DNA of 64,000 nt from VXNE01 sp963664635 (GTDB taxonomy: Bacteria; Pseudomonadota; Gammaproteobacteria; Pseudomonadales; Azotimanducaceae). Both the position numbers and the translations under genes were made by a program. Location: the NCBI GenBank assembly GCA_963664635.1, contig OY761542.1:5146001-5210000 (forward strand), in the 5' to 3' direction. Positions 44,087 to 52,780 of this stretch are shown here, one piece after another (the stretch's first letter is position 1; each line of letters begins with the position of its first letter). The notes beneath the pieces were generated by a model. That model was not told the origin of the DNA, made no database searches, and was given only the letters and a program-made list of their open reading frames with translations.

Positions 44087-46813
44087 TCACGCCGGAGGTC
44101 TCTCGGGGCCGAGGAACCGCCCCCACGTCCCGCGAATGGTCTCCCGATACCGCTTGAGCACGTCGCTCGCACGCGCGGAATCCGGCAGGTCGAGCACCGA
44201 CCGGTGCCCCTCGGAGCGCAGGCCGAGATAGGCTTCGGTCAACGCCTCGGCTTCGGCCGGTTCGAGGAGCCCCACCGCCGCGGCCGTCTCCAGGATGCGC
44301 ACGTTGTCGGTGAATGCGCACAGCTCCCCGTGCTCGCAGGCATGCGCGAGCACGAGGTACTGCACCAGGAACTCGACGTCCACGATGCCCCCGGGATCCC
44401 GCTTCAGGTCCACGTCCGCCCCGGACGCCTCCGCGATCCGGGCGCGCATCGACACGATGTCTTCGCGCAGCTTCGCCCGATCGCGGGCCCGCGTGAGCGC
44501 CGCGGCGCGGATGGCCTCGAACCGCTCTCCGAGGGCGGCATCGCCCGCCACCACCCGCGCGCGCACGATCGCCTGGTTCTCCCAGGTCCATGCCTGCTCG
44601 TGCTGGTAGCGCGCGAATCCGTCGATCGCGCTGACCATGGGCCCCGCGCGCCCCGACGGGCGCAGGCGCATGTCCACCTCGTAGAGCTGACCCCGCGCCG
44701 TCATCACCGTCAGCGCGTGCAGGAAGCGCCGCACCAGCCGGTGCAGCTCCCGCTGGCGCGTGGCCGGGAAGTCATGCAGGAACACCAGGTCGAGATCCGA
44801 GCCCGGGCCGAGTTCGAGACCGCCGAGCTTGCCGTACCCGATCACCACGAAGTCCCGGAGTTCCTCCGTCTCGAAGGTCTCGCGCCAGGCGTAGGCCAGG
44901 GTCCGGTCGAGGAGCGCCTCCGCCAGGAACGTGAGGTAGTCGCTGACGCGCATGAGCGGCAGCCGGCCCGCCATCTCCGCGGCGGCGGCCCGAAACGCGT
45001 GCGCCTGCTTGAACTCCCGCAGGGCGTCGAGCACCCGCTCCTGGTCGCTCGGTCCCGCGAGCGCGACCGACCAGTCGATGTCCCAGGTCAGGTCGTCCCG
45101 CGCGGGAACGCCGCTGACTTCGCGGCCGGTCAGGAGTTCGTCGAAGAGCACGGGGTGCTGCGCGACCTCCGTGGCGATCCACTTGCTCCGGGACGCCAGG
45201 TCGATCAGGGCATCGAGGGCCGGCGGGTTCTCGATCAGGAGGAGGAGGTAGGCGGACCGGCGCAGCACGGCCTCGAGTACCGGCGCCAGGCGGGCCAGTC
45301 CGTGGTCCAGCGGTTCCGGCCGCGCCTGCAGCTTCTCGATCAGGATCGGCATCAGCCGGTCCAGCCGGTCCCGGCCCTCGCCCGAGACACTGGTCTTGTC
45401 GCGCGCCATGCGCAGCCGGTCGAGCCAGCGCGCCACCTCGGGCGCCGCCTCCTCGTCCCCGTCCCAGAGGGCGGACGAGCGTTCACCCGCCTCCACTTCC
45501 GGCAGCGCGATCGTCTCCTCGAAGCAGCGCGCGACGAACCGGCGATGTTCGTCGAGCACGGACACGAACGCGTCGTAGTCCGGCGCACCCATCATCCAGG
45601 CGAGCCGGGCCCGGTCCAGCTCCCCGTCCGGCACGGAATGCGTCTGGCGATCCGCGATCGCCTGCGCGCTGTGCTCGACGTTGCGCAGGTACTCGTAGGA
45701 ATCGGACAGACGGGACGCGACGGCGCCGTCCAGCATGTCGAGGCGGGCCAGCGCGGCGAGTGCGCGCCGGACCCGGGGCTCCCGCAGCTCCAGGCGCCGC
45801 CCGCCCCAGATGAGCTGCTGCACCTGGGCGATGAACTCGATCTCCCGAATCCCCCCGGAACCGAGCTTCACGTTCTTCCGCACCGCGGCCCCGCGCCGTT
45901 CCCGGTCGATGCGGTCCTTCATGGCCCGCAAGGCGTTGAGGGCGCCGAAGTCCAGGTACCTTCGATAGACGAAAGGCTCCAGCACGCCGACGAGTTCCTC
46001 GCCGGCTTCGAGATCGCCCGCGCAGGGCCGCATCTTGACCAGGGAATAACGCTCCCAGTCGCGGCCCTGGTCGGCGTAGTACGACTCGAGGGCATCGAAC
46101 GAGCAGACCAGCGGACCGCTGCCGCCATAGGGGCGCAGGCGCGTGTCCACCCGGAACGCGAAACCCTCGCCGGTGGGCGTGTCGAGCGCTCCGATCAGGC
46201 CCTGTGCGATCTGGACGAAGAACTGCTGGTTGCTCCTGCCCGAAGCCGTGGCGCCGGCCTCGGGGTACGCGAACAGGATGTCCACGTCGCTCGACAGGTT
46301 CAGCTCACCCGCTCCGAGCTTGCCGAGCGCCATGACGACGAGCCGCTGCGGTTTGCCGCTCGTGGCCCCCACCGGCTCGCCCTGCCGTTCCGAAGCCCAC
46401 CGATGGAGCCGTTCCAGCGCGGTATCCATGAAAACGTCCGCCATGTCCGTGCAGCAGCCGGTCGTCGCGTCGAGATCGACCGTCCCGAGGGCGTGCCGCC
46501 ACACGGCGCCGACCATGAAGCGGTGGCGCGCCTTCCGCAGCGGATCGAGCAGGTCCTCCAGGCGCCCCGCGTCCGCCAGCGCGGTGTCGAGCGTCACCCG
46601 GATCTCGTCACGCGTGGGGCGCACCCGCCAGGCGCCGCTCCTGGCGAACTCCGCGAACCAGTCGCCGTCCACCTGCGCGCGGGACGCCACGAAGTCGCTG
46701 ACGGACACAACGGCCCGCACCTCGGGCTCGTCGGACAGGCCGAGAGTATCCAGGAGCCGAAGCCGGGGCTCGGCCAGCGGCGGCGGGGTCCCGCGATCCA
46801 CGATCTCGCTCAT
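44087..46813 (-). CDS. glnE: Bifunctional glutamine synthetase adenylyltransferase / adenylyl-removing enzyme
   Basis: Controls glutamine synthetase by adding and removing AMP. The 908-residue protein has two nucleotidyltransferase domains: N-terminal GELNLSSDVDILFAYPE (removase half) and C-terminal GLELGPGSDLDLVFLHDF (transferase half). Each is followed by a helical domain. It is a little shorter than E. coli GlnE (946). The ATG at 46813 is preferred over an earlier one at 46903 because similarity begins there. Confidence 0.95.
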   Translation of the reverse strand: MSEIVDRGTPPPLAEPRLRLLDTLGLSDEPEVRAVVSVSDFVASRAQVDGDWFAEFARSGAWRVRPTRDEIRVTLDTALADAGRLEDLLDPLRKARHRFMVGAVWRHALGTVDLDATTGCCTDMADVFMDTALERLHRWASERQGEPVGATSGKPQRLVVMALGKLGAGELNLSSDVDILFAYPEAGATASGRSNQQFFVQIAQGLIGALDTPTGEGFAFRVDTRLRPYGGSGPLVCSFDALESYYADQGRDWERYSLVKMRPCAGDLEAGEELVGVLEPFVYRRYLDFGALNALRAMKDRIDRERRGAAVRKNVKLGSGGIREIEFIAQVQQLIWGGRRLELREPRVRRALAALARLDMLDGAVASRLSDSYEYLRNVEHSAQAIADRQTHSVPDGELDRARLAWMMGAPDYDAFVSVLDEHRRFVARCFEETIALPEVEAGERSSALWDGDEEAAPEVARWLDRLRMARDKTSVSGEGRDRLDRLMPILIEKLQARPEPLDHGLARLAPVLEAVLRRSAYLLLLIENPPALDALIDLASRSKWIATEVAQHPVLFDELLTGREVSGVPARDDLTWDIDWSVALAGPSDQERVLDALREFKQAHAFRAAAAEMAGRLPLMRVSDYLTFLAEALLDRTLAYAWRETFETEELRDFVVIGYGKLGGLELGPGSDLDLVFLHDFPATRQRELHRLVRRFLHALTVMTARGQLYEVDMRLRPSGRAGPMVSAIDGFARYQHEQAWTWENQAIVRARVVAGDAALGERFEAIRAAALTRARDRAKLREDIVSMRARIAEASGADVDLKRDPGGIVDVEFLVQYLVLAHACEHGELCAFTDNVRILETAAAVGLLEPAEAEALTEAYLGLRSEGHRSVLDLPDSARASDVLKRYRETIRGTWGRFLGPERPPA

Positions 46814-47020
46814 GCTTCCCCCGGGGTGCTGTGTACCGCAGTTTGTCGAACCTGCCGCCGTTACGGCAAGTGCGACCACTTGCCTGCGCACCGGCGGGAG
46901 CACGCGGAAAGCCGGGAAAGGCGCGCCGTGGCTCCGGTTTCTTCGCTTCGCCGTCCGCGCTTACTCACCCAGCCTCTTGACGCGCATCACGTTCTTTGCT
47001 TTCCTTGCCCTGGATTCGCG

Positions 47021-47036
47021 CTATATGCACCTATAG
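47021..47036. promoter_or_regulatory. CTATA-N6-TATAG palindrome at the methyltransferase start
   Basis: Inverted half-sites CTATA (47021-47025) and TATAG (47032-47036) end three bases before the ATG at 47040, where a ribosome-binding site would normally lie; none is visible. The gene begins with a DNA-binding HTH, so this could be its own operator. TATATG inside it could also be a -10 element giving a leaderless transcript. Confidence 0.45.
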
Positions 47037-47039
47037 GCA

Positions 47040-48404
47040 ATGATCCAAGTGCTCTCTACGGTCGAGGTGGCACGGTTGGCCGGCGTTCACCGCGACACGC
47101 TCCTACGCTGGCTGCGTAGCGGAAACGTGCCGGAGCCTCGTCGCGACGCTCGAGGCTGGCGGGTCTTCTCACCCCGAGACGCCGCCGCTATCGTTTCCTA
47201 CGCGAAAGGGATGGAGCCCACGGTTGATGACGACCCGGCGATACACCGGCTAGAAGGGATCTGCTGGGACTTCGCGACGGCCAAGACGGGATACCTGACC
47301 CACAATCTTCACCCATATCCCGCCAAGTTCATCCCCCAGATTCCGAACGCCTTGATTCAGGAACTGTCGGCGGTAGGCGACACCGTGGCAGACATCTTCT
47401 GCGGCAGCGGCACGACCCTGCTGGAAGCTCTGCAATTGAGACGTCACGCGGTGGGAATAGACGCCAACCCGCTCGCCGTGCTGATCAGCCGAGCGAAGAC
47501 AACGCCAATAGAAACGCTGGGGCTAGAAGAACTCGAGGCACATCGAGACGCCTGCAGGCGGGTGGCAGCGAGCATCGAGCCGCTGACGAACGACCTGTTC
47601 CATGGCGACCAACCCTTCCGTTCCGCCGGATGGCGCCCCGCGCCTGAACTGTCCGATTTCTGGTTCGAATCTCACGTCGTTGAAGAACTGGCCGAGCTTC
47701 GCCACCTCATCGGTGGCATGACCGGCGAGGCCGAGCGGAACCTCTGCGCGACAGTGTTCTCTTCAATCGTGGTCGCGGTGTCCAAACAGGACTCCGATAC
47801 GCGGTACGTCCGGCGCGACAAGGGGCTCGCGCCGGGCGATACGATCCGTCGCTACCAGACCCAACTCGACATAGCCATCGCTTCTGTACAAGAACTCGGC
47901 GCCCTGATCGACGAGGAGTTCTCCTGTCGAGTGCTGAACGCCGACGTGCTGGAAGCTCCCGACACGGGCTCGATTGACCTGGTCGTCACCTCACCACCCT
48001 ATCCGAACGCCTACAGCTACCACCTCTATCACCGCAGCCGTCTAGCTTGGCTCGGCCACGACCCGGAGCAGTTCAAACGGGTAGAGATCGGCAGTCACCG
48101 CAAGTACAGCGCCAAGGGCCGGGGCAAGGCTACGCCAGAGACGTTCCAGCAGGAATTCGGGCGCATTTTCCAATGGCTGCACGGGTGCCTGCGGGACGGC
48201 GGGTACGTGTGCCTGGTGATCGGCGACTCCACTATTCGCGGAGAGCGTTTCGACAACGCTTCGCTCCTCGCCGAAGTCGGCGCCACAACCGGATTTCGCG
48301 AGGTAGCGCGCATCAAGCGCACGATCGCGCCGACTCGCAAGGCATTCAATCCCCGCATAGGCAGGATCAAGGACGAGAAGATCCTGGTCCTCAGGAAGCG
48401 GTAG
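47040..48404 (+). CDS. DNA methyltransferase with N-terminal HTH domain
   Basis: 454 residues. Residues about 5-53 are a MerR/excisionase-type HTH (VEVARLAGVHRDTLLRWLRSG then GWRVFSPRDAAAIV). The methyltransferase domain follows, with HNLHPYPAKFIPQIP, motif I VADIFCGSGTTLLEA and motif IV VVTSPPYPNAYSYH, so motif I precedes motif IV with about 190 residues between. SPPY fits N4-cytosine or N6-adenine transfer. The start is the ATG at 47040. Base composition is lower in GC than its neighbours. It is followed after 13 bp by a second methyltransferase and faces a PLD-type nuclease, so it is part of a restriction-modification system. Confidence 0.82.
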   Translation: MIQVLSTVEVARLAGVHRDTLLRWLRSGNVPEPRRDARGWRVFSPRDAAAIVSYAKGMEPTVDDDPAIHRLEGICWDFATAKTGYLTHNLHPYPAKFIPQIPNALIQELSAVGDTVADIFCGSGTTLLEALQLRRHAVGIDANPLAVLISRAKTTPIETLGLEELEAHRDACRRVAASIEPLTNDLFHGDQPFRSAGWRPAPELSDFWFESHVVEELAELRHLIGGMTGEAERNLCATVFSSIVVAVSKQDSDTRYVRRDKGLAPGDTIRRYQTQLDIAIASVQELGALIDEEFSCRVLNADVLEAPDTGSIDLVVTSPPYPNAYSYHLYHRSRLAWLGHDPEQFKRVEIGSHRKYSAKGRGKATPETFQQEFGRIFQWLHGCLRDGGYVCLVIGDSTIRGERFDNASLLAEVGATTGFREVARIKRTIAPTRKAFNPRIGRIKDEKILVLRKR

Positions 48405-48417
48405 GGAGTCGCCGAAA

Positions 48418-50013
48418 ATGACAAGTGTGGTCTGCCGCATCAAGGACGGCATTCAGCCGTTTGAACGGCGCCTCGCCCTTGAAGAACTCCGAGCGCTAGC
48501 GGACGGCCCAATGCATCCTTGCGACGGAGACGAGGCAACGGCATCGACCTTCCTGCTAGGCGGTGTCGTCCAGCCCGCGACGTTGCGCAATGCGTTGGCA
48601 TATTGGCGTTCGATTGGCATGGAACCGGATGGATTGACCGCCCAGGTGCGTGCAGAGGCGACCTTGGCAGTCACGCAAAACGGCGAGTCGCTGGCTGAAC
48701 TATGCCGTCCCCAACACCGCGAAGAAACACCGAGGGTCGCCCGGAAGCGGTGCCTGCGTTACGCCACTCACGGCTTGCATGAGTACCGGGGCAAGTTCTT
48801 CCCCCAGCTAGTGCGTGCTCTGATGAACATCGCACGCGTGCCCGGTGACGGGATCGTGCTCGACCCCATGGGAGGGAGTGGCACGACTCTCGTCGAAGCC
48901 CGACTCTCGGGAAGGACTTCCTACGGCTTGGACATGAATCCGCTCTCAGTCTTCGTCGCGGACGTGAAGTGCCGTGCGCTCACCATACGGCCCGCATCCC
49001 TTCTTAGGGCTTACCAGAGCCTTGAGCGCGTGCTCACCGGGGCTGTCGCAAGCGGGGACCGGCCTTACTTCGAGCAGTTGCCGGCGGGCGACCAAACCTA
49101 TCTCGCCCGTTGGTTCGCACCACCGGTCCTGGACGAACTGGATATCGTACAGCAAGCAATAGACGAGCTGCGGCCAACAGTCCTCCGCGACTGCTATCGC
49201 GTCTGTCTTAGCAACATTCTGCGCGGTGTCTCCTTGCAGAAGAACGACGATCTGCGAGTCCGCCGGCAGGCCGAGGAGTTGCCGACTGGGGAGGTCATTG
49301 GCCGGTTCCTCAAGGAAGCCATGCGTTCGACCAAAGTGATCGGTGCCTTTAACGCTCAGCGTCGCGGCGAGCGACTGGGCCACCATCTGATGCGGGAGGG
49401 CGACGCGCGGCGCGCCGCAAGCGAATTCCCCAAGTTGATGGGCGAAGTCGACACCATCATCACTTCGCCCCCGTACGCCACGGCACTCCCATACATCGAC
49501 ACGGACCGGCTTAGCCTCGCGTACCTGGGGCTACTGCCCCGCCACGTTCATCGTAGCCGAGATCTGCTCATGATCGGCAATCGCGAAGTGACGGAGCGCC
49601 GCCGCGCGGACTACTGGTCCCGATTCCTCGCCAACCGAGACTCCCTCCCGCAAGCGACGGTCCAACTCGTCAACCGGATACACCTGCTGAACCAAAGCCG
49701 TGAAGTAGGATTTCGCCGACGGAACCTACCGGCGCTACTCGCCAAGTACTTCTTCGACATGCATGAAGCCGTGGAGCAAATGTACTCAATGCTCCGCCCG
49801 GGGGCTTTCGCGTTCATGGTAGTCGGCAATAACCGCACGACCGCTGGCGGCAAGCCGATTGACATCAAGACCGCGGACCATTTGACGGACATCGCAACGT
49901 CTTGCGGCTTCCGCAAGACTGGCGACATCCCGATGGAGATGCTTTCTTCGCGCGACATCTACCGCAGGAACGCCATGCCGTCCGAGCGCATCGTCGCGCT
50001 GCAAAAGCCCTGA
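48418..50013 (+). CDS. Second DNA methyltransferase of the system
   Basis: 531 residues. After about 125 N-terminal residues of unclear fold it repeats the plan of the upstream enzyme: HGLHEYRGKFFPQLV, motif I VLDPMGGSGTTLVEA and motif IV IITSPPYATALPYID. The C-terminal region holds AFMVVGNNRTTAGG. Two methyltransferases with one nuclease usually mean an asymmetric recognition site, each enzyme modifying one strand. It is co-transcribed with the upstream gene and ends 3 bp from the convergent nuclease gene. Confidence 0.82.
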   Translation: MTSVVCRIKDGIQPFERRLALEELRALADGPMHPCDGDEATASTFLLGGVVQPATLRNALAYWRSIGMEPDGLTAQVRAEATLAVTQNGESLAELCRPQHREETPRVARKRCLRYATHGLHEYRGKFFPQLVRALMNIARVPGDGIVLDPMGGSGTTLVEARLSGRTSYGLDMNPLSVFVADVKCRALTIRPASLLRAYQSLERVLTGAVASGDRPYFEQLPAGDQTYLARWFAPPVLDELDIVQQAIDELRPTVLRDCYRVCLSNILRGVSLQKNDDLRVRRQAEELPTGEVIGRFLKEAMRSTKVIGAFNAQRRGERLGHHLMREGDARRAASEFPKLMGEVDTIITSPPYATALPYIDTDRLSLAYLGLLPRHVHRSRDLLMIGNREVTERRRADYWSRFLANRDSLPQATVQLVNRIHLLNQSREVGFRRRNLPALLAKYFFDMHEAVEQMYSMLRPGAFAFMVVGNNRTTAGGKPIDIKTADHLTDIATSCGFRKTGDIPMEMLSSRDIYRRNAMPSERIVALQKP

Positions 50014-50016
50014 CAG

Positions 50017-51228
50017 TCAGAAATAGCCGAAGCGCTTCCGGGATCTCCCGCGAACAACCTGACTGCAGTGGAAGAAGTGCTTGCGATGCTCCTGTAGCCC
50101 ATGCGGGATGATCTCGACGTAGTACTCGTAGCCAAGTCCAGGCTCCACTTTCTCCATCTTCAGGATGTCCCCGATCTCCCCCGCGTCTCGGAGCGCGGCG
50201 CAGCGCAAGCGAAAGTCGTGCTTGTCCGGCCACGTCATCATGTTGATGGTGACCGTTCTGCCCGCGAAACGCGTACGAACGTTCTTCCGGCCGAACTTGC
50301 CAGGTCTGGTGGAATCCTCCTCGAAGGCGGCTGGCCAATCCCAGAACCCCGGGTTGGCGTCGCGAGCAGACAACGGAACGAATATCTCCGGCGACCGTCT
50401 CGCCGTGCCGGCGCTGGTCTGCCCCACTCCAACGTCTGTCTGTTGCAGCGTCATGACAAATCGGCTCGGCGCGAAATGCGCCTCCCCGACAACAGGCTCC
50501 GGCGCAGTTTTGTCCTCCTCCAGCTCGCCACGCCCTCTGTGTTGACGGCTTGGTACGCTCGGAGGCCCCGGTTCCGACTGTGCCGCGAAGAGGCCTCTGG
50601 TCACCGGCGCGAACCCGCTCGGTTGCCGCGGCGACTTGCGACTCTCGGAGGCCAGCTCTGCTTCTGTAGGAACCAATCCTGAATCTCGGAGCATTTCAAG
50701 GACATTCTCGTCCAGCACTGAGACCGTCCCTGATGCCGGGTTAGCCCACGTGTCCAGCATCCCCTCCACCGCTCCCAGCACAGCCGCCTGATCCGACTCA
50801 TCAAGATCGAGGTCCATTCGAACACCCGCCTCGTAGTTGGTAAAGAGTCCGCCCTCCGTGAGATTCCCCGAACCGATGAAGATCTCCGCGGAGCTCCGAG
50901 ATTTGAACAAAAAGACCTTGGGATGGAACGTGTACGGCAAACGATTGTGGAAGACCGCCAAACGAGCGTCCGGCCCGGCCGCTGCCATCAAATCACGCAA
51001 ACCCTCGTACGACGTGCCGCCGTGGTCGATGCCCACGACGATATCAATCCGACCGTTCCGACCAAAAGCGGCCAATGACTCCGCCAAGTGCCGTGTACCA
51101 GATGACTTGACGAAAGCAAGCGCGGCACGGAAGTCCGTCCAGTCGCCTGCCAAGCGCTCCTGCAACAGATCACCCAGCCGGCGGGAATGGGCCGGTTGCC
51201 GAACGATTTCCACTTGACGGACCACCAT
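50017..51228 (-). CDS. NgoFVII/BfiI-like restriction endonuclease (PLD fold)
   Basis: About 403 residues. The N-terminal phospholipase D-type nuclease domain has FHPKVFLFKS (His102, Lys104) and EIFIGSGNLTEGG, a single HxK...N motif as in BfiI, which acts as a dimer without metal. The C-terminal part (SPEIFVPLSARDANPGFWDW and DKHDFRLRCAALRDAGEIGD) matches the B3-like DNA-recognition domain of the NgoFVII family. ATG 51228 has a GGGA upstream; ATG 51255 is an alternative. It is convergent with the two methyltransferase genes and divergent from argE. Confidence 0.85.
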   Translation of the reverse strand: MVVRQVEIVRQPAHSRRLGDLLQERLAGDWTDFRAALAFVKSSGTRHLAESLAAFGRNGRIDIVVGIDHGGTSYEGLRDLMAAAGPDARLAVFHNRLPYTFHPKVFLFKSRSSAEIFIGSGNLTEGGLFTNYEAGVRMDLDLDESDQAAVLGAVEGMLDTWANPASGTVSVLDENVLEMLRDSGLVPTEAELASESRKSPRQPSGFAPVTRGLFAAQSEPGPPSVPSRQHRGRGELEEDKTAPEPVVGEAHFAPSRFVMTLQQTDVGVGQTSAGTARRSPEIFVPLSARDANPGFWDWPAAFEEDSTRPGKFGRKNVRTRFAGRTVTINMMTWPDKHDFRLRCAALRDAGEIGDILKMEKVEPGLGYEYYVEIIPHGLQEHRKHFFHCSQVVRGRSRKRFGYF

Positions 51229-51322
51229 GGCGAGTCCCGCGAGTGTACTAGCCATGGACGTACCGCGGGGAATCGGGAGAGAATCGCCCGCCCCCGCGCT
51301 ACCTTCCCCGAGGCGACCCGCC

Positions 51323-52495
51323 ATGACGCACCCCGACACCCGGGAGATGTTCCGCACGCTGGTCGGTGAACCCTCGGTGAGCTGCAACGCCCCCGAACGC
51401 GACCAGAGCAACCTGCGCGTCATAGCCCATCTCGCGACCTGGCTGGAGGGCCTCGGCTTCACCGCGGAGGTGGTGCCCCTACCGACCGATCCCGGCAAGG
51501 CCAACCTGATCGCGACGCTCGGCACTCCGGCGGAGGCCGACGCTCCCCCCTCCGGCCTCGTCCTGGCCGGGCACACCGACACCGTGCCTTGCGACGAATC
51601 CCTGTGGAGCCGGGATCCCTTCGAACTGACCGAGGCGGACGACCGCCTGTACGGGCTCGGCACCTGCGACATGAAGGGCTTTTTCCCGATCGCCCTCGAC
51701 GCCGCCGCGCGCTTCGCCGGGCGCGACCTGACCCACCCGCTCACGGTCGTGGCCACCTCCGACGAGGAGTCGTCGATGGCCGGCGCCCGGCACCTCGAAG
51801 CCACCGGCAGACCCAGGGCGCGGGCCGCCGTCATCGGGGAACCCACGAGTCTGCAGCCCATCCATGCCCACAAAGGCATCATGCTGATGTCCATCCACCT
51901 GACGGGGCGGTCCGGACACTCCTCGAACCCGGCCCGGGGCAGCAGCGCGCTCGACGCGATGCACGCCGTGATGGGGGAACTGATCGCGTTCCGGTCCGAG
52001 CTTGCCGGCCTCTACCGCAACCCCGCGTTCGAGGTCGCCGTACCCACCCTCAACCTCGGCTGCCTGCACGCCGGCGACAGCCCGAACCGCATCTGCGAGA
52101 GGGCGCAGTTACAGATCGACCTGCGCTGCATCCCGGGCATGGACCACGAACAGGTGCGCGCGGACATGGCCGGGCGACTCGAAGCGGTCGCCGGACGCCA
52201 CGGCACGTCGATCGACCTGTCCTACCTCTCGCCACCGCTCCCCGCGTACGAGACCCCGCCCGACGGCGAATTGATCCGCCGCCTCGAGAAGCTGTCCGGC
52301 AAGCCGGCAGGGACGGTGGCTTTCGGGACCGAAGCGCCGTTTCTGCGGGCCCTCGGCATGGAGACCGCGGTGTTCGGCCCGGGCTCGATCGACCAGGCAC
52401 ACCAGCCCGACGAGTACCTCGACACGTCCTTCATCGCGCCCGCGACGGACGCCCTGTCCGCGCTGATAGAGCGGTATTGCTGCCGGCCGTCCTGA
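51323..52495 (+). CDS. argE: Acetylornithine deacetylase
   Basis: M20-family zinc hydrolase of 390 residues that removes acetyl from N-acetylornithine in arginine synthesis. Metal and catalytic motifs are LAGHTDTVP, GTCDMKGFFP, SDEESSMAGA and GEPTSLQPIHAHKG, with GTEAPFLRALG near the C-terminus. The ATG at 51323 fits the family; a GTG or ATG further upstream lies in the divergent nuclease gene. It stands alone between two accessory regions. Confidence 0.92.
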   Translation: MTHPDTREMFRTLVGEPSVSCNAPERDQSNLRVIAHLATWLEGLGFTAEVVPLPTDPGKANLIATLGTPAEADAPPSGLVLAGHTDTVPCDESLWSRDPFELTEADDRLYGLGTCDMKGFFPIALDAAARFAGRDLTHPLTVVATSDEESSMAGARHLEATGRPRARAAVIGEPTSLQPIHAHKGIMLMSIHLTGRSGHSSNPARGSSALDAMHAVMGELIAFRSELAGLYRNPAFEVAVPTLNLGCLHAGDSPNRICERAQLQIDLRCIPGMDHEQVRADMAGRLEAVAGRHGTSIDLSYLSPPLPAYETPPDGELIRRLEKLSGKPAGTVAFGTEAPFLRALGMETAVFGPGSIDQAHQPDEYLDTSFIAPATDALSALIERYCCRPS

Positions 52496-52527
52496 TCCCG
52501 GTTGCCGGGGCGACCGTCATGGCCGCC

Positions 52528-52641
52528 CGGCACATGCCGTGCAAGCGTTTCGGAACGGGACGCCACGAGGGCGTCCCCTACGGGCGCCCGAGCCAGCGCG
52601 ACCGGACGGTCGCGTCGGAAGTTTCACTCGGGCGAAACTTC
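52528..52641. repeat. Hairpin cluster downstream of argE
   Basis: Intergenic run of palindromes: 52528-52539 (CGGCA-CA-TGCCG), 52557-52577 (8-bp arms GGGACGCC/GGCGTCCC), 52581-52590 (CGGGCGCCCG), 52597-52614 (CGCGACC/GGTCGCG, loop GGAC) and 52618-52641 (10-bp arms, one mismatch, loop TCGG). The last two share their arms and the flank GCGAAACTTCTACGG with the cluster in the methyltransferase gene at 20.1 kb. The rest of the 52,496-52,780 gap holds nothing recognised. Confidence 0.8.
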
Positions 52642-52780
52642 TACGGCGGCAGTGATCGTCTCCCATAAAACGATGTTAAATCCGTCGGTTATGAAGCTAC
52701 CGTCTCGGCCGGGCAACAAAACGACACCTTCCCGATCCGGGCAGTAGCGCCGGTCGTGACGGGCCGCAATTCCCAGCGCC

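Noticed and set aside
43592..47119. Very long plus-strand frame (1,175 codons) opposite glnE and ilvE
   Set aside because: It is antisense to two clear genes, is R/H/P/G-rich and shows no motifs; such shadows are common in GC-rich DNA.
47660..47675. GGTTCGAATC-like sequence suggesting a tRNA T-arm
   Set aside because: No surrounding cloverleaf; it encodes part of the methyltransferase.
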